Origin: Patiriisocius sp047731265
Lineage (GTDB): Bacteria; Bacteroidota; Bacteroidia; Flavobacteriales; Flavobacteriaceae
Assembly: GCF_047731265.1 (NCBI RefSeq)
Contig: NZ_CP159835.1
Span: 1,116,001 to 1,180,000 of the forward strand
Length of the DNA stretch: 64,000 nt
Direction of reading: 5' to 3'
Shown: in pieces, positions 1 through 9,708 of the stretch
How the letters are laid out: every line of letters begins with the position of its first letter
Numbering within the stretch: the first letter of the stretch is position 1
Made by a program: the position numbers and the translations under genes
Notes under the pieces: generated by a model
Told to the model about the DNA's origin: nothing
Seen by the model: only the letters and a program-made list of their open reading frames with translations
Database searches by the model: none

Positions 1-728
1 GCTAGGATCCTATTTTCTCCTATTATTGGAACAATATCTGCGCCTATTGCGGTTGCCACAAGATCTAAATACAACACTAAATCATAGATGGTTTCTCCCC
101 GTTTTGAACCCAGTGCTTGTATTAATTTAAAACCAACACCGCAGCCGCAAAGTTCTTTGAAAGGATAGTTGCAATCGTCTCTTTTCGGATCTAAAACTGC
201 CACTGCCTTTGGGATTTCCGGGCCTGGCCGGTGGTGATCACAAATAATAAAATCGATGCCTTTTTGTGTTGCATAAGCTACTTTATCAACGGCTTTTATA
301 CCACAATCAAGTGCTATTATTAAGCTGAAATCATTGTCTTCAGCAAAGTCGATTCCTTTATAAGAAACTCCATATCCTTCCCCATAACGATCTGGAATAT
401 AGGTTGCAATATTAGGGTAATATGATTTTAAATAGCTAGATAATAGTGCCACACTTGTCGTGCCGTCAACATCATAATCTCCATACACTAAAATATTCTC
501 GTTATTAGAAATTGCTTTTTCCACACGCGCTACAGCAAGATCCATATCCTGCATTAAAAAAGGGTCGTGCAAGTCCTTTAAAGAAGGTCTAAAAAAGCTT
601 TTTGCTTGATCAAAGTTTTCTATCCCTCTCTGTATTAGTAATATTGCAATTTTTTTAGACACCCCTAAATCTTGTGCTAGTTGTGCTGCTTTTTCCTGGG
701 CTACCCTTGGCAATATATTCCATCTCAT
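1..728 (-). CDS. recJ: RecJ single-stranded-DNA exonuclease, N-terminal part (cut by window edge)
   Basis: RecJ degrades single-stranded DNA 5' to 3' in recombination and mismatch repair. About 242 codons are visible, beginning with ATG at 728 (MRWNILPR). The DHH phosphoesterase motifs are clear: DYDVDGT near residue 83, a LDCG motif, CDHHRPGPE near residue 163, and GCGVGFKL after it. These bind the catalytic Mn/Mg ions. The N-terminal stretch with a helical region ending in FFRPSLKDLHDP is typical of RecJ. The C-terminal half, with the OB and DHHA1 domains, lies outside the window. It is transcribed away from the CMD-family gene at 843. Family assignment is secure; only the length is unknown. 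Confidence 0.95.
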   Translation of the reverse strand, partial: MRWNILPRVAQEKAAQLAQDLGVSKKIAILLIQRGIENFDQAKSFFRPSLKDLHDPFLMQDMDLAVARVEKAISNNENILVYGDYDVDGTTSVALLSSYLKSYYPNIATYIPDRYGEGYGVSYKGIDFAEDNDFSLIIALDCGIKAVDKVAYATQKGIDFIICDHHRPGPEIPKAVAVLDPKRDDCNYPFKELCGCGVGFKLIQALGSKRGETIYDLVLYLDLVATAIGADIVPIIGENRIL

Positions 729-842
729 AGAATTGGAAATGTACAAAATCTAGCCTTCTTTTATTTAAAGAAGATTATTTTTTTATGAATTTGTCTTTTG
801 TTTCAGGGAACAGTATCTTCGACTAAAATATAAAACAATCCC

Positions 843-1433
843 ATGCCATTAGTAACGCCACTTTCAATCAATCACGACGAAACAACGCAAGAGCTTGCAA
901 ATTTCTTTAATGAAACACTAGGCTTTTGCCCAAACAGCGTTTTAACGATGCAACGCAGGCCTGCTATTAGCCGTGCTTTTATCAATTTGAATAAAGCAGT
1001 AATGGCAAACGATGGCCGCGTAACCTCCGCCTTAAAAAGAATGATTGCTTGGGTAAGTAGTAATGCCACCGGTTGTCGTTATTGCCAAGCGCACGCCATT
1101 AGAGCTGCAGAGCGTTACGGAGCTGAACAAGAACAGTTAGATAATATTTGGGAATACCGCACACACCCAGCATTTAGCGAAGCTGAACGTGCCGCATTAG
1201 ACTTTTCGCTCCAAGCCTCGATGGTGCCAAACGCTGTTGATGCTGAAATAAAAGAACGCCTTTACAAATACTGGGACGAAGGGGAAATTGTAGAGATGCT
1301 AGGGGTTATTTCACTTTTTGGTTACTTAAATAGATGGAATGACTCTATGGGAACCTCCATTGAAGAAGGTGCTGTTGAAAGTGGCGATCAATATTTAGGG
1401 AAACATGGCTGGGAGAAAGGGAAACATGTTTAG
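843..1433 (+). CDS. Carboxymuconolactone decarboxylase / AhpD-fold protein
   Basis: This 196-residue protein has the all-helical CMD/AhpD fold signature. The motif CRYCQAHAI (about residues 78-86) holds the CxxC pair and following histidine that in AhpD-type enzymes form the peroxide-reducing or thiol-disulfide centre. The C-terminal part (FGYLNRWNDSMG) is typical of the larger uncharacterised peroxidase-related group, not of true carboxymuconolactone decarboxylase. No signal peptide is visible, so it is probably cytosolic. It stands alone between recJ and a decayed receptor locus. The likely role is alkylhydroperoxidase-like redox defence; the substrate cannot be read from sequence. Confidence 0.85.
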   Translation: MPLVTPLSINHDETTQELANFFNETLGFCPNSVLTMQRRPAISRAFINLNKAVMANDGRVTSALKRMIAWVSSNATGCRYCQAHAIRAAERYGAEQEQLDNIWEYRTHPAFSEAERAALDFSLQASMVPNAVDAEIKERLYKYWDEGEIVEMLGVISLFGYLNRWNDSMGTSIEEGAVESGDQYLGKHGWEKGKHV

Positions 1434-1635
1434 TCTTCAGTGCGCAGTTGACTGTTGTAAAAATCAGAAAAACGAAATAGGGAGTTAAAGCGCAATACTC
1501 CTGTGAAAATTAAAAATAAGATGCTCTTTAAAACATTTTATTTTTAATAGAGGGGTTGAAAAAATAGCTCCCATTAAGTTATGGTGGTTGTTTTAGAAAA
1601 TTGAAACCCTTTTCCGATTTTAATTTTCCAAAAAT
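1434..1635. other. Gap between CMD gene and fecR remnant
   Basis: No open frame with family resemblance is visible here. It sits where the N-terminal half of the decayed FecR-like gene, and any ECF sigma factor gene, would be expected. I cannot recognise either, so they were probably deleted or have drifted beyond recognition. Confidence 0.4.
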
Positions 1636-2076
1636 TTACGGTTGAAACTTCGCAAGGAACCGTAACCGTTCTAGACACACAGTTTAATGTAAAACAAAGG
1701 GGGGGGCTTTTTTAATGGGCATTGCTATGAAGGATCTGTAAAAGTGATTCATAATTTTGAAGAGGTTATTTTGAAGCCGGGAGAATATGTCTCAATCTTT
1801 AATAATGAGTTTAAATTTGGTGCTGATTCTTTAGATATCTATCCTAGCTGGACAAAAGGGCTCATCTCCTTTAAAAGCATACCCTACTCAGAAGTTTTAG
1901 AAGAATTAGAGCATCAGTTTGATATAAAAATTGAAACACAAAACGTTACCATCTCGTAATTATTTACGGGTCAATTTTCTAATAAAAATTTAGAACAAGC
2001 GCTAAACACCATTACTTGGCCTTTACGATTAAACTATACCATCAAAGATAAAACAGCATCAATATCAGGTGAATAA
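1636..2076 (+). pseudogene. FecR-like anti-sigma factor, C-terminal remnant
   Basis: Three joined frames read as the C-terminal half of a FecR-family anti-sigma regulator. First comes VETSQGTVTVLDTQFNVK, the FecR hallmark. After a run of eight G at 1699-1706 the frame shifts; removing one G restores a smooth reading into CYEGSVKV and LKPGEYVSI. An in-frame TAA at 1957 then interrupts the reading, which continues as LFTGQFSNKNLEQALNTI and ends at TAA 2074-2076. The N-terminal cytoplasmic anti-sigma domain is missing. In the family, FecR senses an outer-membrane receptor and controls an ECF sigma factor, and the next remnant is such a receptor. The piece 1744-1959 is open but is only part of this dead gene. 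Confidence 0.85.
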
Positions 2077-4367
2077 AAACTATATTACCAGTGTGTTTTT
2101 AGTAATATCTGTTTTTTATAATTCGCTAAAAGCACAAAAAAAACAGACCAGCAATCCCTTTCTCAAATAATTAGCCTGCTTGAAACGCGCTACGGGAAGA
2201 CGTTTTCATACATAGATGCTCAAATTGAAGATCTTAACGGAACTATTCCTTCAGAAAACTTGTCTTTAACTGAAGCATTATCAGGATTAGAATCTCAATT
2301 CCCTCTACAATTTTTTCTGTTAGAAGACTCTATCATAATTCAACATAAAGAAGCGGACTCTTTTTCTAATCAAGTTTTAAGCGAAGTACTCCTTTCGCAA
2401 TACCTAGCAAAAGGAGTTAGTCTCAATAAAGACAGAAGCGTCACCATAAAACCGAAAGGTTTCAATATCATTCCGGGATTAAGCGAACCCAATGTTCTGG
2501 CAAGTGTAAAATCACTCCCGGGAATTAGCAGCACAGACGAGTTTGTTACTAACTTGAATATTCGCGGCGGCACAAATGATCAAAACCTCATTCTTTGGGA
2601 CGGTATTAAAATGTGCCAATCTGGGCATTTCTTTGGGATGATTTCTGCATTTGATCCTTATATCATCCATAAAATAAATGTAATAAAAAATGGAACCTCC
2701 ACAAAATTGGGCGACAGAGTTTCTGGGAGGATAGAAATGATGCTCTATCAGGAGCCTAATGATAAAGTAGATGGTAGTGCTGGGTTTAATTTAATTGCAG
2801 GAAGTGCGCTCGTAAAAACACCTCTCTCTAAAAAAATAACCCTCCAGATTTCAGCACGCCGTTCCAATACAGACCTTATAGAAACGGCAACCTATTCACA
2901 ATATTTTGACCGTGTTTTCCAAGATACAGAAGTCACAAATTCTGATAACGTCGCAGATCGTTCAGTAATTAACAACCAAAAGTTTTTCTTCTATGATATT
3001 AGCGGAAAATTGTTGTTTGATCTTTCAAAAAAAGACAAGCTGAGCGCTTCTTTCATTTCTATAAATAATGAATTCAATTTTTTAGAACCAGCTGAAAACA
3101 CATTGTTAAATCAAGCCTTAGAACGCGGTTTGAAACAACAAAATAATGCGGGAAGCCTTCGCTATAAAAGACAATGGAGTCCTAGGTATAACACCTAAGT
3201 TTTAGGGTCTTTATCTAACTATATCCTGCGTGGTGTCAATTATGACGTCCTCAAAGACCAACGATTAGAACAATTTAATGAAGTGCTCGATTTAGGGGTT
3301 AAAATTGATGGGGACTACGCAATTTCATCTTCCCAAAAATTAATAGCAGAATATCAGTTTAGTGAAACTGGTGTTACAAAACCTGTGGGTTTAAATGAGC
3401 CGCCACTGTTCAATTCTATTAAAAGAGTGCTCGATACACACGCCGGATATGTTGAATATAATCGTTCGTCAAAACAGACCAACATTGCCCTTGGGGTTCG
3501 CGCAACAAATTATCCTAAGTTCTCTAAAACTTTCATCGAGCCTCTGGTTAATGCAAGTTGGCAGTTTTTAGAAAACGTTAGACTTCGTCTTTTAGGCGAA
3601 TTAAAACATCAAGCAACCACACAAATAATCCAGCAATCAAACGATTTTTTAGGCATTATAAGACGCAGATGGGTTATCGCAAATAATGACGATATTGCCA
3701 TTGTTCAAAGTCGGTAAGTTTCCTTAGGGAGTACCTTTAATTATAATAAATGGCTTGTTAGTGCAAGGATATCTTAAAAATGTGGACGATGTAAACTCAA
3801 GATCGCAGGGGTTTAGAAATCAGTTTCAGTTTGTAAATACCAATGGGAAATATCAAGTGAAAGGGCTTGATATTTTAATTCAGAAACGCTCTAGAGCAGT
3901 ACGCTCTCGGTTAGGATATTCGGTAAGCGAAAACACGATTACTTTTGAGGAACTCAATAATGGCTAGGCATTTCCTAATAGTGTTGACATTCGCCATGTT
4001 ATTACATTTAATAACAGCTACACGTTTAAAAAACTAAGTGCCGCGATAGGCTTTAACTGGCATACGAGAATTCCCACCACCACGGTTTTAGGGGAGTCTT
4101 CAATACCCATTTCTGCCCAAGAGTTACAATTTAATAGCCCAAATGGAGAATGCATCGACACTTTTTTTAGAACCGATGTGGCATTAAATTATTCCTTAAA
4201 GGTTTCAGAAACGTTAAAAAGTACGATTGGTTTGTCTGTCTAGAATGTCTTTAATCAACAGCAAACTATTGAAAGTTATTACGCAAATATTGGCGGAACA
4301 GGCAACGCAGTTTGAGCAAGAATCATTGGGCTTGACACCAAATTTAAGTGTGCGATTGTTTTTTTAA
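2069..4367 (+). pseudogene. FecA-type TonB-dependent receptor, decayed
   Basis: The reading begins at GTG 2069 with a signal peptide ending in NSLKAQ, overlapping the end of the fecR remnant. It continues as an STN-like domain (LSLTEALSGLESQFP), a TonB plug (NLNIRGGTNDQNLILWDG) and beta-barrel strands, and closes with PNLSVRLFF, a normal barrel end. Lesions seen: one A lost in the A-run at 2136-2143; TAA at 3196; TAA at 3715; a one-base shift near 3765; TAG at 3965; TAG at 4241; one extra T near 4311. Restoring each gives continuous family-like sequence. Such receptors import ferric siderophores or other ligands across the outer membrane. It cannot make a full barrel now. Confidence 0.92.
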
Positions 4368-4374
4368 AATATCT

Positions 4375-5046
4375 TTATTTCTTTCCTGCAACAATAATCA
4401 CAATCTCGCCTTTGGGTGGCTTATTCGTGAAATGTGCTAATACCTCAGCGGCAGTGCCGCGAATGGTTTCTTCGTGCAGTTTTGAAATCTCTCTTGATAC
4501 CGAGACTTGGCGATCCTCTCCAAAATAGGTTGCAAAATGTCCCAATGTTTTCAGTAGCTTATGCGGAGATTCATAAATTATCATTGTTCTAGTTTCTTCG
4601 GCAAGTGCTAAAAAACGTGTTTGTCGGCCTTTTTTTGCTGGGAGAAATCCTTCAAATACAAACTTGTCATTAGGCAATCCACTATTTACTAATGCAGGAA
4701 CAAAAGCTGTAGCACCAGGCAAACAATCTACTTCAATACCCGCTTCCAAGCAGGCGCGCGTTAATAAAAATCCTGGGTCACTAATTGCAGGGGTTCCTGC
4801 ATCGCTTATTAATGCAACCGTTTCTCCTCCTTTAATCCTAGCAACAATCCCTTCAGTAGTTCTATGCTCGTTGTGCATGTGGTGGGAATGCATTTGGGTG
4901 GTGATTTCATAATGCTTTAAAAGCTTTCCACTCGTGCGGGTATCTTCTGCCAAGATTAAATCTACGTTTTGCAATATTTCAACAGCTCTAAAAGTCATGT
5001 CTTTTAGGTTTCCAATAGGCGTGGGTACTAGGTAAAGTTTTGACAC
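4375..5046 (-). CDS. rsmI: 16S rRNA (cytidine-1402-2'-O)-methyltransferase RsmI
   Basis: RsmI methylates the 2'-OH of C1402 in the decoding centre of 16S rRNA. The 223-residue protein opens with LYLVPTPIGNLKDMTFRA, followed by AEDTRTSGKLL and SDAGTPAISDPG, the three conserved SAM-binding and active-site segments of the tetrapyrrole-methylase fold. It lacks the extra C-terminal domain of the E. coli protein, as usual for Bacteroidota. Its stop lies a few bases from the end of the convergent dead receptor gene, so no terminator fits between them. Cytosolic. The start ATG at 5046 is the obvious family start. Confidence 0.96.
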   Translation of the reverse strand: MSKLYLVPTPIGNLKDMTFRAVEILQNVDLILAEDTRTSGKLLKHYEITTQMHSHHMHNEHRTTEGIVARIKGGETVALISDAGTPAISDPGFLLTRACLEAGIEVDCLPGATAFVPALVNSGLPNDKFVFEGFLPAKKGRQTRFLALAEETRTMIIYESPHKLLKTLGHFATYFGEDRQVSVSREISKLHEETIRGTAAEVLAHFTNKPPKGEIVIIVAGKK

Positions 5047-5141
5047 GGGAATAGATTTACGATGTGCGAATTTATTTAACTTCAGTTAAATCGTACCACA
5101 TTACAAAATAAATTGAAATGAAATAATCAGAGTTTTAAAAA

Positions 5142-6806
5142 TTAGTCTATAAATCCTGCTGGATTAGTATCCCAAAAAACTTGTTGGGTTAATGGGTGTT
5201 GTTCTATATTTAAATTATAAAGAACAGCCTGTAAAGGGTAATAAAAGGATCTAGGAAAGTCCTGAGAAGGAATAAACGGTGCCTGAAGTTCTGGTTTACC
5301 AGTTCTTCTGTATGCGTTATACGTTTCAAAGCCATTACCAAATGCTGCTATATAATATTCTCGTTCAATAATTCCTAGCTTTACATCAGCTGTGGATGCA
5401 TTGTATTCGTTTAAAACTCGAGTTACATAGTCTTCAATTTGTACATTTGACATTGCCAGATCTATACTAGACGTATTTGCATCAAAGGTTATTAAGTTTT
5501 CAGCTGATTCTCTAACTTTTTGCATGCTTTGTCTAATACCACTTTCTAAATAGGCAATATCACTACCGTTTGTTCCTAATGTAAGCGCATTTTCCGCTAG
5601 TAAGAAATTAGTATATGAAGACAATAAGAAAGGCGTTATACCTTTGCCATCTAAATCATTACTATTATCTCTTAATCTTAAAAAGGCATCATTGTCAAAT
5701 TCTCCTCCTACCGGATATACGCCATAAAAAGTTCTTCTTGAGCCGTCATTAGGGATGCCTTCGTCATCTCCGTGATCTCTTCCCCAATATAAATTTCCAA
5801 CATAGCAATATTCATATTCTGGGTTCCCGCTACAGGGTAAATTACTTCCATTAGGTGCACTATCCCTTTGTCTGTAAAAATAATATCGTGCTCTTGGGTC
5901 TATGACTCCTGTCTCTATAAATGGAGGGGTTGCATCGCCAACGTTCATGTAATCAAATAAATTATTACTCATATAGCTATCAGCATTTGGGCCGTTTGGA
6001 AATAAGGGATGATTTACAAAAATTTCTGGGTTTAAGCTATAATCAAAGACAAAGTCCTCCTCTGGCGAATCAATTATATTGGTATTTAGCAAACTATTAA
6101 TTTGTTCTCGAGCGACATTGCTGTTAACTAACCTCAAATTAGTATAAGCCCTTAACTTTATTGTGTTTGCAAGAGCAATCCATTTATTTCTATCAAAATC
6201 ACCATAATATTTATCTATAGGAATGTCAGACACCTCTGCACTCAAGTTTTGTATCGCTGTCTCTAATAAAGATAAATGTGCATCATATACACTACTCGCG
6301 CTGTCTATCGCTGGGCTTCCATTTGCGCCCACATTAAAAACATCTGTGTATGGAACATCTCCAAAAAGATCAACAAGATTTAAAAACGCATACGATTGTA
6401 ATACTTGCGCCACTCCTAAATGATAAGAAATATTTGTTCCTTCTTGCTCATTTAAAAGACCCAAAAGGATTGTTTCTTCTAAAAGGATGTAAGATTGAAC
6501 CCACAACAAATCACTAGGGCTAGCACTGCTGTTGTAGTCACCAAATAAGTTGTTTTGTCTAACAAAAGCCATCAAGCGTCTGTTCGACGACGAAAAAGCA
6601 GAGCGAAACCTATCCTGAATTTTTCCAATAATTTCACTTGGATCACCCACCAAGGGTATCTCATCTGGATCATTTATATCCCCAATTGGGACATCCATAG
6701 GATTTTCCTGTTGCACCGGTAAGGTCATATCATCGTCATCTCCACAACTAATAAGAAACAAAAACAATACGGCTAATAATAGAAATAGGTGAGTTCTAAA
6801 TTTCAT
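5142..6806 (-). CDS. SusD/RagB-like outer-membrane lipoprotein (orphan)
   Basis: The 554-residue protein begins with a lipoprotein signal ending LISCGDDDD; the acidic run just after the cysteine resembles the surface-export signal known from Flavobacteriia. The body has the tetratricopeptide-like helices of SusD (for example LLWVQSYILLEETILLGLL) and a C-terminal segment typical of the SusD-like_2/RagB group (ESGIRQSMQKV, NGFETYNAYRR). SusD proteins cap a TonB-dependent SusC transporter and capture glycans or peptides. No SusC neighbour is present; the nearest receptor gene is the dead one at 2069-4367, beyond rsmI and on the other strand. The upstream gene at 6834 ends 27 bases before this start, suggesting co-transcription. 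Substrate unknown. Confidence 0.88.
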   Translation of the reverse strand: MKFRTHLFLLLAVLFLFLISCGDDDDMTLPVQQENPMDVPIGDINDPDEIPLVGDPSEIIGKIQDRFRSAFSSSNRRLMAFVRQNNLFGDYNSSASPSDLLWVQSYILLEETILLGLLNEQEGTNISYHLGVAQVLQSYAFLNLVDLFGDVPYTDVFNVGANGSPAIDSASSVYDAHLSLLETAIQNLSAEVSDIPIDKYYGDFDRNKWIALANTIKLRAYTNLRLVNSNVAREQINSLLNTNIIDSPEEDFVFDYSLNPEIFVNHPLFPNGPNADSYMSNNLFDYMNVGDATPPFIETGVIDPRARYYFYRQRDSAPNGSNLPCSGNPEYEYCYVGNLYWGRDHGDDEGIPNDGSRRTFYGVYPVGGEFDNDAFLRLRDNSNDLDGKGITPFLLSSYTNFLLAENALTLGTNGSDIAYLESGIRQSMQKVRESAENLITFDANTSSIDLAMSNVQIEDYVTRVLNEYNASTADVKLGIIEREYYIAAFGNGFETYNAYRRTGKPELQAPFIPSQDFPRSFYYPLQAVLYNLNIEQHPLTQQVFWDTNPAGFID

Positions 6807-6833
6807 GTTTTTTGTAAATAATCAAAATGCAAA

Positions 6834-7643
6834 TTAATTAAATTTTTTCTCAACAATCGCCATAAAGCGATCTGTAAACTCATCTTTTTGTAACCAATAA
6901 TTATAATCTGGTTTTACCTGTCCTTTAATGAAGCTGTCCGCTTCTTCAAAAGACTGAAACGTATTAAGTTGGGACAACACTCTTTGATAATCATCTGCAC
7001 CACCATCAAACAAGTGTTTAATAAAAGCAAGGCGGTCATTCAAGCCTATTTTTAAAGATCCCCTCACGGCGTCGTTAATAGATTTCGGTTTTTCTGAAAT
7101 CCCCTTATCGTTTATTAAATTACTTGAACCCGATGGGGCGTCAACTCCTTTTGATGGTGAGCGCTCAACAAGAGTAACTTCTTGTGGTATTTCTACTGGA
7201 GGCACTATCGTTGTTTTTCTTTCAAACGTAGGGGTTTCTTGATACCTTGAAGCAAACTCTTCTAGGTCGTTTTTTATATGTTTGTTCTTTGGTAAAATTT
7301 CTTCTAACAAGTCATCCACCTTTTGAGATTCAAATGGCATTTGAGCTATTAAGTCTTTAATTTTTTCAATTAAAGGCTCTACAATTTCTTCTTTATTTTC
7401 AGGTTCTGGGACGGGCTCTGGTTCTTTAAACCAATTTTCCTCTCGATAGCTTTTTGAATCTAAAGCAGAAGTTGGAGAGTGGTGTTCTTCATCGTTATTT
7501 TGAGCCTCTAAAAACTCTAAAACAGATAGTTTTTCAAGTAATTGTGTGACCTCTTTTTTAATTTCTGTAGTATTAAAATCCTCTTCAGAAATCAGTAGTT
7601 TTTTTGCCAATTGTTGGATTTGTGAGCCAAGTTTTTTTTTCAT
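6834..7643 (-). CDS. Conserved flavobacterial protein of unknown function
   Basis: The protein has 269 residues and no signal peptide. Residues 1-50 are helical and charged. A long acidic, proline-rich middle (PEPVPEPENKEE and surroundings) is probably disordered. The last ~80 residues (SINDAVRGSLKIGLNDRLAF, then LSQLNTFQSFEEADSFIK and KPDYNYWLQKDEFTDRFM) look like a compact helical domain that I recall as widespread in Bacteroidota without assigned function. It precedes the SusD-like gene by 27 bases. A cytosolic regulatory or scaffolding role is only a guess. Confidence 0.75.
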   Translation of the reverse strand: MKKKLGSQIQQLAKKLLISEEDFNTTEIKKEVTQLLEKLSVLEFLEAQNNDEEHHSPTSALDSKSYREENWFKEPEPVPEPENKEEIVEPLIEKIKDLIAQMPFESQKVDDLLEEILPKNKHIKNDLEEFASRYQETPTFERKTTIVPPVEIPQEVTLVERSPSKGVDAPSGSSNLINDKGISEKPKSINDAVRGSLKIGLNDRLAFIKHLFDGGADDYQRVLSQLNTFQSFEEADSFIKGQVKPDYNYWLQKDEFTDRFMAIVEKKFN

Positions 7644-7831
7644 CTGTAATCAATTATTTTAAGTATAAGAAGGATGTAACTTTCCAAGGTATTTTATTTG
7701 TAGGCATAATATTAGTTAATCACATTTCATAAATTTACAGTTTACCCTTTATGCTCCGTTTTGTTTTTATAAATTTACACAACCTTTCTTACAAAACGAA
7801 AGGGATTTCCAATTTCGTCTAAAACTTAACT

Positions 7832-8491
7832 ATGTTTCTTGAAAATACCGTAAATCAGAAAGAACAATTCGGCTGGATCGAAGTGATTTGTGGTTCTATG
7901 TTTTCAGGTAAAACTGAAGAACTAATCCGAAGGCTAAAGCGCGCAAAATTTGCACGTCAAAAAGTAGAAATCTTTAAGCCTTCTGTTGATACTAGGTATG
8001 ATCATGATGAGGTGGTATCGCACGACAAAAATCAAATACGTTCCACTTCAGTTCCTGCTGCTGCAAACATACCTATTTTAGCAGACGGCTGCGATGTTGT
8101 GGGAATTGATGAGGCACAATTTTTTGATGACGAAATTGTAAAAGTGTGCAACGATCTTGCAAATCGAGGCGTACGTGTAATTGTTGCGGGACTTGATATG
8201 GATTTTAAAGGAAATCCCTTTGGCCCCATGCCGGCCCTTATGGCAACTGCTGAGTATGTTACTAAGGTACACGCTATCTGTCCTCGCACTGGGAACCTTG
8301 CTAATTATAGCTTTAGAAAATCTACCAATGACCGCTTGGTGCTTTTAGGAGAAACCGAAGAATACGAGCCGTTAAGTAGGGCTGCTTTTTACAAAGCCAT
8401 GCTTCGTGATAAAGTAAGAAAAATGGAAGTACAAGATCCGCAAAAAATAGAAAGTAAAAAAACCGTTAAAAAATTAGGTAAACAAGCATAA
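7832..8491 (+). CDS. tdk: Thymidine kinase
   Basis: This is a type II thymidine kinase that phosphorylates thymidine in nucleotide salvage. Visible are the P-loop GSMFSGKTEE (residues 21-30), the GIDEAQFF Walker B/catalytic segment near residue 92 and the lasso region CPRTGNLANYSFRK. In classical enzymes the lasso holds four zinc-binding cysteines in two CxxC pairs; here one cysteine remains and the second pair position reads EPLSRAAF, so the zinc site is lost. I recall this as common in flavobacterial Tdk, so the enzyme is probably active. It leads a same-strand series with alr (27 bases downstream) and mscL. Confidence 0.95.
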   Translation: MFLENTVNQKEQFGWIEVICGSMFSGKTEELIRRLKRAKFARQKVEIFKPSVDTRYDHDEVVSHDKNQIRSTSVPAAANIPILADGCDVVGIDEAQFFDDEIVKVCNDLANRGVRVIVAGLDMDFKGNPFGPMPALMATAEYVTKVHAICPRTGNLANYSFRKSTNDRLVLLGETEEYEPLSRAAFYKAMLRDKVRKMEVQDPQKIESKKTVKKLGKQA

Positions 8492-8518
8492 AATCAACTT
8501 CTTTTATTTAGAAATTCT

Positions 8519-9628
8519 ATGTCTAAAGCTTCTGAAACTGTATTAGAAATTGACCTTAACGCATTGGCACATAATTACAATTACATTACTTCAAAACTAG
8601 AAAAAGAAACTAAAGTAATGGCAGTAGTAAAGGCGTTTGGCTATGGCAGCGATGCTGTAATGGTTGCAAAAGAATTAGTTGCCCTTGGAGTTTCCTATTT
8701 TGCCGTAGCCTATGCGAAAGAAGGGGTTTTGTTAAGAGATGCAGGAATTACAACACCAATCTTGGTGTTACATACATTGCCATCAAACTTTGACAGCATT
8801 ATAAACAAATGCTTAGAACCTAGTATTTATTCTAAAAAAATACTGAAACAGTTTGTAGCGTTTGCTGAACAAGAACAACAACGCAACTATCCTATTCACT
8901 TAAAATTTAATACTGGATTAAACAGACTAGGATTTACTGAAGAGGAGCTTCCAAATATCCTAGAAGAATTAACAGGCAACCAACATGTAAAAATAAAGTC
9001 TGCTTTTTCCCATCTTGCGGCGAGTGAAGATAAAAATGAAATAGATTTTACAAAAAGGCAACTAAACAGCTTCAAGCGTATTAGAGAAAGTCTGCTTTCG
9101 GCAGTATCCTATCGTCCATTTTTTCATACTTTGAATACTTCTGGAATACTGAACTTTCCCAGCCACCAATATGATATGGTCCGCACAGGAATTGGTTTGT
9201 ATGGTTTTGGGAACGATCTTATAGAGAACAAAAAATTGAAACCTGTCGCGACTTTAAAAACGGTGATATCTCAAATTCATACCTTACAAAAAGGAGATAC
9301 GCTAGGCTACAACCGTGCATATAAAGTGCAAAACACAATGAAAACCGCCACCTTACCAATAGGTCACGCAGACGGGATTTCTAGAGCCTTTGGAAATGGC
9401 ATTGGCTGGGTAACAATCAACGGTCAAAAAGCACCTATCCAAGGCAATGTTTGTATGGACATGATTATGGTGGACGTGTCAAATATTGAATGCGAAGAAG
9501 GCGACGAAGTAATTATCTTTGGAACTACAACAACAGCAGAAAAGCTATCCAATGCAATCAACTCTATCTCTTATGAATTACTCACGGCAATCTCTCAACG
9601 AGTAAAGCGCGTTGTTCATCGAAAATAA
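8519..9628 (+). CDS. alr: Alanine racemase
   Basis: Alr converts L- to D-alanine for peptidoglycan using pyridoxal phosphate. The 369-residue protein has the PLP lysine in AVVKAFGYG (K38) and the opposing catalytic tyrosine in LGYNRAYKV (Y264). The N-terminal TIM barrel and C-terminal beta domain are both complete, ending in SQRVKRVVH, which is usual. It follows tdk closely and its stop overlaps the region leading to mscL, so the three are likely one operon. Cytosolic. Confidence 0.97.
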   Translation: MSKASETVLEIDLNALAHNYNYITSKLEKETKVMAVVKAFGYGSDAVMVAKELVALGVSYFAVAYAKEGVLLRDAGITTPILVLHTLPSNFDSIINKCLEPSIYSKKILKQFVAFAEQEQQRNYPIHLKFNTGLNRLGFTEEELPNILEELTGNQHVKIKSAFSHLAASEDKNEIDFTKRQLNSFKRIRESLLSAVSYRPFFHTLNTSGILNFPSHQYDMVRTGIGLYGFGNDLIENKKLKPVATLKTVISQIHTLQKGDTLGYNRAYKVQNTMKTATLPIGHADGISRAFGNGIGWVTINGQKAPIQGNVCMDMIMVDVSNIECEEGDEVIIFGTTTTAEKLSNAINSISYELLTAISQRVKRVVHRK

Positions 9629-9708
9629 TGGTGGTTTTTCTTAAAACAGTGTTAAGGGATTTAAAAAAATACTATCTTCATTTCTTATTAACAACAAACC
9701 TAGAAATA

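Noticed and set aside
1744..1959. Open frame of 71 codons read as a small gene
   Set aside because: It is the middle of the decayed FecR-like gene; the sequence continues in family-like fashion on both sides across a frameshift and a stop.
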